Of a DNA stretch of 64,000 nucleotides, positions 56,201-64,000 are shown in pieces (within the stretch, counting starts at the first letter, position 1; each line of letters starts with the position of its first letter). The notes under the pieces are model-generated. The model saw nothing but the letters and a program-made list of their open reading frames with translations. It was not told the origin of the DNA and ran no database searches. The DNA comes from Phlebotomus papatasi (lineage: Eukaryota > Arthropoda > Insecta > Diptera > Psychodidae), in the NCBI RefSeq assembly GCF_024763615.1, contig NC_077224.1, positions 58,972,712-59,036,711 on the forward strand, in the 5' to 3' direction. The position numbers were made by a program, and so were the translations under genes.

Positions 56201-59200
56201 TACTTAGGTGGCACTACGTCCCATTGATGAGTTCCATTCCAACTTATCGTCCTGTGTCCTGGATTTTTTTGAATTTTATATCCCTTATATCAGTACTGTA
56301 GATTCGGGTGACTTTTGCCCCTACTGTTCGTAAGCTTTTATTTAACGGTCTTTACCGATCAGACTTGGTAGACTGCCTCTGCATATTTCATCTAATATAG
56401 AGCACTTTTATAAACTTGTAATACATGGTACCCTCCCATTAAGGGTTTACGTGGGTCACGAAGATTAAAAACCAGCATGATTTCTTTAAATATTAATTTA
56501 AAAAAAAATAAGCTCTTAAGTATATAAAAATACAACATTTAAACTAATTTTTTTGAAATTTTAATTAAAAAATTCTAAAATTTGAGTCGTTAGAACCTCA
56601 TTTTTGGATATCAAAAATCTAAATATTTCCTGTTAGCAGGTGAGTCAAACTATGGCTTCAACAAAGTATTTTTGAAAAAAATTAAATTTGGATTTTTGAG
56701 GGTTCTTTTAGTGATTTCAAAAAAAAATCCGAAAATTAGGTCCCAACGATTGAATTTTTGAAATTTTTAAATGAAATGAAGGAGCTTTGTACTTTTATTT
56801 GTTTAAGAATTTGAATTTTTTTTTATTGTGTTGAATAAACAACAATATTACAAAAATTATGCTGGTTTTAGTCTTCGTGGCTCACGTAACTCCCTTATTA
56901 TTTTTGTTTTCCTTGTAGATATCTTTTAGGTATATTATGGCGTGGTCTATTTTACAGTCGTTATTTCTTAGCTCAACGACATTGAAATTACTTTTTTAAT
57001 TTTTTAAGCGGAAATTTAACAATATATACGTTTTCTACATAATTAAAAAAACTAAAAACAAATCTAAAAAAGATATTTAAAAATTAAATTATTTTTAAGT
57101 GAACCTTACTTAGTATTAAGGAAAATAGATATTATAAAATTCAAATAAAGAATAATTTAAATAATTGATTCAATTATTACTACGGGTTGCATTTAAAACA
57201 AATCATAATGCCATAAATCACAAGTAGATTATATAATAACCTATAATTAACGTATGGTATTTAAATATGTTTGATAAATTGATTTCCTGTTAAATTTATT
57301 GTCCATTAAATTTTTGTGCATAATTATGTTGAAGATAATTTGTAATATTCCATTCAAAGTCAAGCGGAATTTCATACAAATTAATTTATACTGCAAAACT
57401 TTCAACACGACATAGTCTAATTAAAATTTCAAACTTTCCCTTAAACTTATGATATATTCTCATTCACAATTGTCTCATTCACTTTGTGCGTATATAGTGA
57501 TAATTTCATTTATTATCTGGGAGATTGTTGACCTCTTAATAATAATTAAGAGAAAGTATTTCACCACGAACATGGTTCTGTGGGATATTTCGAATAGCGA
57601 AATGTAATCTACTTGAGATGTTTGGAGAAGAATATTCCTAAAAGCATACAAATGTTGCGGTGTCTCGAAAAACAACATCTTGCATACTTGAAAGTTGATT
57701 TGTCGAAACAAAGTCCGGAGTTTGTGTTTCAGGGAAAAGTTTTCAGAAATTTTTATTGAGGATTCAAATTTGGTTTAGAAGTAAATTCCAAAAATCCCAC
57801 CTCACCCAGGTAAATTAAATGAATAGGGGATGGCTTTTTGGTTTAATGCAATCAATTAATTCTATTTACAGTCGACTCTTTATGCAGTCTAAATTAATTT
57901 GTGGAAAACGTTTTAGATTTTCAAATATCATAATATTATTTTGCCACAGGGAAGAAAATTTAATGAATTTTGCATTGTTTCAATCGTTTTAGTCGTCATT
58001 AAGTAAATTGAGGAAAATGATTTTGGTGCAATTCCTGAAAGTGGCATTTTGCTAAATTAGCATATATGACGGAAATACAATAAATAGCCATTTTCATTAA
58101 AAAATAATTACAGTGTTTGCAAGTGAATTATTAATCTCTGAAGCTCCTAGTTCACTTGACTGTGCATGTAAAATCCCCATGAGTCCTAAAAGGACTTTCT
58201 CATTCTGGTATCCATGTTATTCCGGCCCAGAGAGCGTGTATGTATGGCAATTGAGGTCACACTGCAAACTCACTTCAAAGTTCATATCCCCAACGTCCCC
58301 AACAAACTGCCCTTTACCCTACAACAACAGTCACTTTTTTTTTGTTTTAACTGGCAGAATCTTTTTCACATCAGAATATACGGGATATAAATTAAATTCG
58401 ATCACCTCTAAAGCATTAGACTTTGTTGGAATTGTGCTCTGGAGGGGTAATTAAGAAAAGGTGCCACCCATGTATTTTCATGAACTTATTCGACCACCCT
58501 CAGCTTTACTAACTCTCCATGCTGTCCTCAGTATTGGATTCAAAATTACTCCATTGGGTCATGAATTTTAACTGTCGCTCTACGTTCAACTGGGAGGACT
58601 ACAATTACCATCAATTATTGAATCAATGTTGTACAATCAAACTATATTCCCCAAGTCCTATATCCTCAACTTCCATTTAATTTCATTTGTCCAGAGGATA
58701 ATTACCTTTTGAGGGGATGATGTTTGGTTGGAAAAGACATTCTGTATGTTTTCAATCAATTTGACTTACGTTTTCCCTAGTCCTCAGGCTGAACAGCTTG
58801 ATATATGTATTTTGCACAAATATCCTTCGTAAGGGAAACATTGTATCCAGTTACCAATCTAAATATTGTTAACCAGTTTTTTATATGAATTTCCATAAGC
58901 TTTTTATTCATCGAAATTCCATAGGATCTTTTTTGCATAACACCTATACATAAATTTTAATCCATATAGATTTTTGTCGCTTTTATCATATGAACATGTA
59001 GAGAAGCAAAATTTTTATATAATCACTTGGCTTTTTTGATAGAGAAGAGTGGGGAAGTTTCACGTGTGTAAATTTTCCAAAAAGTAACACTTTTAGGATT
59101 TTAATACGAATTAATGAATAGAAATAAGCTAGAATAGGGAGTTTCGAATATTAGATTATATTTGTTTAGCAAATGAGTTTCAATAAAATTTAACTGCATA

Positions 59201-62200
59201 TTGGGAATAAAATTCCTAAGGTTTTTATCTGTTTTCGATTTGGCCTTTTTGGAAAATTAAATAAATTAAAGTCAGTGACAAGCTAGGTAACAAGCCTAGA
59301 TAAGCTTATAGAGCTTTCAGACTAGAAGTTTAGCCTAGTTCCTGAAGGTCTAACAATCCTAATTAACAAGCAATTTTAGTGATTTTTAAAAATATAATGA
59401 ACTATTTGGACTTAATATTGAATCCCAAATAAAAATTTAACACTAAACTTACCAAGACCCGGTCAAATTGACCGGTTTAAAATTAACACGTATTTAAACG
59501 GTACAATATCAATATCAAACTTTATGAATTTCTTAAAATATGCATGTAATATATTTATCAGTGTTTGAATTTTAATTTTTTACTCTTTTCCAAGACAAAT
59601 TCGTTGAGTATCCTACCCTACCGCGGTTTGTAATTTGACCGAAAAACGACCAAAAACGGTTGGTAGGTTTAGTGTTAACAAAAAAAACTTGCCTAATCAG
59701 AAATTATTGCAGTTAATTCATATAGCTGAACCTTAAACCAGAAGCCCGTATTATGATAGCTGAGATTATTTACAGATAACCTTGAAAAACTTCAAATAAA
59801 AAATGAAATGAATAAAATTGACTTGACGCTTAACCCTTTCTTAGCCAAGAAAATCCTCCTAAAATCGAATTTATACGAATTCTTAGTTGAAAAATTTTCG
59901 ATTTAAAAGGATAACTGAAATTACTATTACCTCTTAAGGGGTTACGTGAGTCAAAAAGAATAAAAAAAGCATTATATTTTCTCTAATTTTTTTTACGGTA
60001 CTACAATTGAACATTATCGTATATTTTCGCCACAAATAATATTAATTACGAGTAAATAGATTTAATAGGAATAATTTTCTTCAAAAAACTACTTGTTTAA
60101 CTGCAATAAAATTGAAATTATTGAGCAATTTTAACATTTTAATTTGCTGAATTCATATTTATTTGAGCAACCACATTTTAACATATTTAAACAGGTTTTT
60201 CTGGACCAACTATTAGTTTTTATTAATAAATAAGTGAAGATCTATCAATTCAATTGGTTTTTAGTGGAAAATAACGCATAGGAACAAATCATCTGAAAAT
60301 TAAATTGAATTTACAAATTTAAAAAAAAATCCTAGTGTGATAGCACGGTTAGGCATGTAAAATTACAAAACTTAAACAATATTTTCTGAATTTTTTTGTT
60401 TAAAAATTTTCAAAATTCAGCCGTTTTTTGTTTGGAGATTTTTTTTTTTTGAAAAACAAACTTATTTTTTCATGGACAAGATTTCTCGGAATTGGTTCAT
60501 CCAAACTAGTACTTTAACGAAAGATTTTATGTTTACTTGATCACAACTTATTCTACAAAATGAAACGTGGTTTACTATACTTCAAAAATGATACTTTTTA
60601 TATGGAATTCTCCAAAAAATTAAAATTTAATATGAGAGAAAAATATGCTGTTTTTTTATCCATTTTGATCCACGTAACCCCTTAAAGCTAGCCCCTGGCA
60701 AGTTGCCTGAAATTTGAAGCCACTTTCTCATACTTAAATTAAAATTTGTATGGGATTTTTTTTGCACTCGCGACCATTACGCTAAATATCCAAAAATTGA
60801 GAAGTTTTTTGTATTATAAGACACCTTACCGCGTCGAGGGATAAAATACACTAAATTTTTGTTTAAACACATTTTTTCCTCGGAACACTGTGAGCTGAGT
60901 CCGAGATCACTTTAGGAAATTGGCTTCACATAGCTCCATATAAAAAAGTCAACTTGCCACGTGCTTGCCTTAAAGGATTCTCTTATCATAAGACCATATT
61001 TGAACTTATCAGTTCACTGATTTATTTACATTAAATAATTTTAAAGATAAAAGATTTATCGAAATCAGGTCATTAACTTGGAATGTATAATTTAATTAAA
61101 TTATTATCCTTCATAATTCACATCGAATCAATCAAAAATACTCTTTTTTTATTTGAGGGCCCATAACAGTTGTTGTATAAAACTGTGTTGTTCTGAAAAG
61201 TTGTAGCATTTCCGAGAGTTATGGTCAATGGGAGTCAATCATAAAATATGACTTAGTACAAATAATAATATTTGATTTCGATCCATGGCATAGACGTTTT
61301 TGAAATATTTATTTAGAATAGCAACTTATACGAGCTTCAGATCAAAACTTTAGACGTATAGCTCTTTAAATTTTTTCAGGTAATATTTTTGGAATAATTT
61401 TGACTTAAGATCGGATATTGAGGGTAAATGATCCACTGACTAAACCTTGAAAACTAATTCATTTTTAGATATTCAAAAACTTAGAGTAAGATAAAATATT
61501 TAGGATATTAGCAGAGCTAAACGTCCAGTCCGAAACCCGTGTTACATAGAATACACAGCATTCGATATCACGTTCGAGTATTTCAGTATATTTTCCGATT
61601 TACCCGATTCACAAGTAATTTGTACTCAAATCAATTTAAAAATTACTTGAATAATTCCTCAATTAGCGTAGAAAATTACCAATTTAATTTTGAGTTATCA
61701 AAAATAATTATTATCTCTACATTATCGGTTTAAACTACATTCGATTTGTTCGAAATTCCAAAACTTTTCCCACAAATCAAAACTTGCCCCAATTGATTGA
61801 TAAATGCGCTTTATAACGTACTTTTAGCGTTTGACCTTGAAAGAATGTTATGAAGAATGATGCAAGGACACTTTTGTATATATGCGAAATATCCGATTTA
61901 GAGAACGTCTAAGCCATATCCAAAAAAATCATAATATCAGAAGAAGTGTTAAGAGAGCTATAATTTTAATGATACTCAAGTCGATATAAAGAAAAATGTC
62001 ACCCAGAAACTACACATTCGCTATATGTAACCGTTTGGCCTTTAACTTCAGTAGCGGAAACTGGGGCACCACCAAACACTGCGATTTTTTAATCAGATAT
62101 TCAACTTCAGAGGACAAGACTTACAGAAATTTATAGGCATTATAGGGATGCTTATCCACTTAAGAAATGGTCGAGATAGTCCAAGTAGTTTAAAAATAAA

Positions 62201-64000
62201 AATTAATGTTTGGTGCTACCCCGTGTTTGGTGGTGCCCCAGTTTCCCCTAACAACTAAAGGAAATATCAGATTTTAAAACCATCTTAAAATAATTGATGA
62301 AAATTTAAAAATTTCGAAGAATCGTTGGGGTACCACAAAGTCTACCGTACTACCACCCTCTCCGTAAAAATAGAGCAATGAAAAATTTTAATTTAAACTC
62401 AATTTAAAATTTCTATACAATATTTTCTTTTTATTTTCCGACTATGTTTATTAGCTTACAAGCATGTTGTGTAAATATAAAAAGAGATGACGACTTGAAA
62501 ACAACTTGATGGAGTGCCCATTCCTCATTCTCAAACTCAAATAATGTTACTTTTGGAAAACAACTTGTAAAGAACAAGCATAAAAGTTATTATTTTGAGA
62601 ATTTCGTATCACTTTTATTCACTTCATCACTGTATTATTAAAATTCTAACACCCAGAATATTATTTCAAGCTCTTAGACAGAGGAATCGATCCATTTAAT
62701 GGAAAATTGAAGAATGAGAAAAGTTTTATTTCCATTCTTTATGATATGAGACTGTGCTGAAGGGAGTGATTTATCTTCCACAGGACATTCACTATGAGTT
62801 CCGTGGGAGTAACAATCAAGAGGGTGACAAGGACAATGAGCACAATTCCTACAGTTTGGCCGAGGGGATGGTGACAAAATCACCCACGGAGAATGTAACA
62901 CCAACCAGTCCTGTGAAACAGAATGGCTTCGGGAGTATCCAAATGTCTGAGAGCCATCGAGAAATCAATGAGTATGACGTGTATCTGGATTCAGCCAGTC
63001 GCAGCAGTGGTGAACTAGGTGACACAGAAATCAAGCACAACTCCACACCACAGAGGCACTCACGGTGCTTCAGATATTCACCAGAGACCACAGACTATGA
63101 TTCCAATTGTGGTGATCTCGATAGTCTCTCTGGGGATTTCAACAGCACGACAAATTATCCTGCATTTGCGCGTCACTACACATCAATGCCTGTACTGGAA
63201 GATGGATTGTCCAGTGGTCATGCTTCGGATACTGAAAACAACAATCCCACAATATCCGTACTGATGGGGGACAAGAAAACCACAGAGACTGTAATTGAAC
63301 CCCAGAGTCAACAGATGAGAGCTCAAAGTATTATTGATAGCCCTATTAAGAGGTCTCCCATAATGCAAAAACTTGATGAATTCCTCCTCAATACCAATAA
63401 TACCACTAGGAATGATACCAAAATTTCTGAATCTGCGGAAATACCAATTCACAATCTCAACACAAATACCATTTTCAAAAATACCGACCCTGAACTGGAG
63501 TCCCTATACTCAATAAGTAAGGGTTTTGCAGTCGATCCGGTATATAAGGCTCGCTAAGTCTTTTGGGTTTTTTTCTTACAGACATGGTCCAGATGACTCC
63601 TCCACCTCCAGCACCGGCTCCACATAGGAAAGCTTCCGTGGCCGGATTGGATTCAACAGTTCCGGATATTCAGGCTGCCTTAAAAGATATTCGGTCAACC
63701 CTAAAGCGAACCAAGACCTTCCCTACGCAACAAGACAACCATCTTCTTTCGGAAAACATCGTTTCGTCTCCGATATCTACATCACCAGTCTGGATTCCAA
63801 GGTTTGTCATTAATTCCTATATCTATCTATCCTTGGAGTACTCTTCACAAAATTCCTATACACAGCTACCGATGTAGGGACAACATCCCTGAGAGCACTG
63901 AACTCGATGCATTGCATGAAAAGAGCGCAAGTGGAGAAGAAGAAGAGTTGGATACAGATCTCGAAACTGATCGACTCTTAGGACACCAGAGAGTAGATGA
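47267..64000 (+). CDS. Large unrecognised low-complexity protein, incomplete at the window end; at least seven exons
   Basis: Exons 47267-47625, 52158-52648, 52723-52872, 53012-53415, 62784-63516, 63582-63801 and 63866->64000 join through GT-AG sites in one frame for 830 codons with no stop. The N-terminus is Ser/Gly/Pro-rich (MVSTTISLVDTKTPT). Exon 3 has an acidic run (EEDDDDDEEE). Exon 4 holds a conserved-looking FDYLYEFSETRKVLEEFF block. Exon 5 has TDYDSNCGDLDSLSG and MPVLEDGLSSGHASDTENN. Exon 6 has a PPPPAPAP stretch followed by PDIQAALKDIRSTLKRTKT, and exon 7 an acidic ELDTDLETDRLLG. There are no transmembrane or enzyme domains. The pattern of short conserved islands in disordered sequence suits a scaffold or cytoskeletal adaptor, but that is inference. 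Exon 2 must use the donor A|GTAATT at 52648, because reading on meets TGA. ATG 47267 has G at -3 and +4; an upstream exon is possible. Confidence 0.8.
47700..47943. mobile_element. ~240-bp MITE, CACTCAGAAAAAAA family, copy 2
   Basis: Begins ACACTCAGAAAAAAAGGGTG and aligns with 30743-30992 as far as TTATTTTAACTTTTTC, where the right TIR is missing. Confidence 0.75.
47962..48447. mobile_element. MITE of the 2283-2529 family, split by a Tigger element
   Basis: Outer halves 47962-48086 and 48315-48447 align continuously with 2283-2529. The intervening 228 bases are flanked by TA and are not present in that copy. Confidence 0.8.
48087..48314. mobile_element. 228-bp Tigger/pogo MITE, nested
   Basis: TA-CAGTTGACTCTCGCTTAATC at the left, GCGAGAGAGTCTACTG-TA at the right; a shorter relative of 2967-3311. 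Confidence 0.8.
49558..50700. mobile_element. Composite: AACACTAAACCTA MITE split by a ~910-bp unit
   Basis: 49558-49680 and 50593-50697 together align with the intact copy 59449-59694 (GGTCAAATTGACC near the start, GAGTATCCTACCCTACCGCG near the end). The insert 49682-50592 has weak TIRs (TAGGGAAGACGGGGGTA and TACCCCGGTCTCACCTA). Confidence 0.65.
50690..51478. mobile_element. 0.8-kb relative of 20592-21299 with a transposase-like fragment
   Basis: It aligns with 20650-21280 but keeps an extra ~150 bases (about 50866-51020). On the minus strand this reads KTWDKNKSCTQEQLNKVLEV then FRRG, similar to the first helices of a Pipsqueak-type HTH found in pogo-related transposases. It identifies the family as an internally deleted DNA transposon. 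Confidence 0.6.
54185..55020. mobile_element. Composite: reversed AACACTAAACC MITE split by a GGGTAAGTGTGCC element
   Basis: 54340-54493 and 54924-55020 carry the reversed family features (CAGACCGCTG, GAGTATCCTG complement, TTTAACCGGTCTTGGTATG). The element 54494-54923 (copy 4 of the 430-bp family) sits between them. Confidence 0.65.
55182..55434. mobile_element. 253-bp MITE with TGACAATGTCA(T/A)ATGACA ends
   Basis: TAGGAGAATTCTGTAACAGT with ATGACAATGTCAAATGACAA at the left faces TTTGTCATATGACATTGTCA and AAAATTCCCCTA at the right. Confidence 0.75.
55568..55806. mobile_element. ~240-bp MITE, CACTCAGAAAAAAA family, copy 3 (reverse)
   Basis: Reverse orientation: TTAAAATAACACTCCGGAAA leads and CCCGTTTTTTTCTCAGTGTT ends. 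Confidence 0.75.
56432..56903. mobile_element. TIR element GGGTTTACGTGGGTCACGAA, ~470 bp
   Basis: AAGGGTTTACGTGGGTCACG and its complement CGTGGCTCACGTAACTCCCTT bound it. The related element 59936-60688 shares the ends (AAGGGGTTACGTGAGTCA). Confidence 0.7.
59311..59752. mobile_element. Composite: CTTCAGACT MITE split by AACACTAAACC MITE
   Basis: Outer parts 59311-59448 and 59695-59752 align with 11003-11186 / 11442-11464. The 246-bp insert 59449-59694 is an intact AACACTAAACTTACCAAGAC element ending TGGTAGGTTTAGTGTT. Confidence 0.75.
59936..60688. mobile_element. TIR element AAGGGGTTACGTGAGTCA, ~750 bp
   Basis: Ends TTAAGGGGTTACGTGAGTCA and TTGATCCACGTAACCCCTTA are inverted. AT-rich interior without coding frames. 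Confidence 0.7.
61328..61548. mobile_element. CTTCAGATC-ended MITE, diverged copy
   Basis: ACGAGCTTCAGATCAAAACT at the left, AACGTCCAGTCCGAAACCCG at the right; the interior matches 30500-30700 in places. Confidence 0.6.
61755..61930. repeat. Dispersed ACCGGTTC repeat, partial copy
   Basis: Shares GATTGATAAATGCGCTTTAT, TTTGACCTTGAAAGAATGTT and GCGAAATATCC with 5905-6030. Confidence 0.5.
62051..62251. mobile_element. 201-bp deletion derivative of the GGGGAAACTGGGG element
   Basis: GCGGAAACTGGGGCACCACC and GGTGGTGCCCCAGTTTCCCC ends; the interior keeps only the right part of 43286-44452. Confidence 0.75.

Larger units (their letters stand above)
53416..62783 (+). other. Long intron (9.4 kb) of the unrecognised gene
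   Basis: It contains MITEs at 54185-55020 (composite), 55182-55434, 55568-55806, 56432-56903, 59311-59752 (composite), 59936-60688, 61328-61548 and 62051-62251, and a dispersed repeat near 61755-61930. The stretch 58110-58800 is less AT-rich than the rest and matches no repeat copy in the window; it may be regulatory. 56904-58109 is AT-rich with nothing I can name. Confidence 0.7.

Noticed and set aside
58113..58454. 113-codon frame as an exon of the large gene
   Set aside because: No convincing acceptor in phase with exon 53415, no matching style, and it contains polypyrimidine stretches.
1..64000. CRISPR arrays, bacterial operons, integrated viral genes
   Set aside because: No regular spacer-repeat arrays, no closely packed prokaryote-like genes, and no polymerase, capsid or integrase frames were recognised on either strand.

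Overview
The window reads as insect nuclear DNA, most likely from a nematoceran fly. It is AT-rich, has GT-AG introns from tens of bases to more than 9 kb, and its protein families look dipteran. A phlebotomine sand fly or relative is my guess from gene style and small-element load; no marker in the window fixes the species. There are no bacterial genes, operons, CRISPR arrays or rRNA.

Four genes can be built by joining exons across splice sites with the reading frame kept throughout. (1) 3785-9029 (+): a FAST-kinase-family mitochondrial RNA protein with a C-terminal RAP domain, two exons, 656 aa. (2) 18170-9099 (-): a mitochondrial ornithine/basic amino acid carrier (SLC25A15 type), five exons, 308 aa, convergent with gene 1 and sharing an almost palindromic polyadenylation region. 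(3) 34480-23895 (-): a PRDM-type factor of 1,770 aa over eight exons, with a zinc knuckle, a PR/SET domain, about seven C2H2 fingers and a very long low-complexity tail. (4) 47267 to beyond 64000 (+): a large, low-complexity protein that I do not recognise (830 codons inside the window). It is possibly preceded by a signal-peptide-like first exon at 40384-40438 downstream of a GAGA-rich promoter-like region.

Roughly four fifths of the window is intron or intergenic DNA. It is packed with short terminal-inverted-repeat elements (MITEs), foldback elements, a tRNA-derived SINE family, LINE 3' remnants and a degenerate tandem array of about 295 bp period. Most families recur inside this one window, which allows their ends to be defined by comparing copies. 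In at least five places one element sits inside another, giving relative ages: 11.0-11.5, 48.0-48.4, 49.6-50.7, 54.2-55.0 and 59.3-59.75 kb.

The most unusual structures are a 0.95 kb hairpin with about 390-bp arms that encode a CX2C...CX2C peptide (112-1058); a 1.5 kb TIR element that appears to carry captured spliced exons and a poly(A) signal (15639-17162); a 446-bp foldback built from GTTCGTAAA-like units (46162-46607); a 956-bp TTAA-flanked element with three repeated GGTCATATATGACC palindromes (21415-22370); and a 98-bp-arm hairpin inside a PRDM intron. All homology statements come from reading the sequence, not from database searches.
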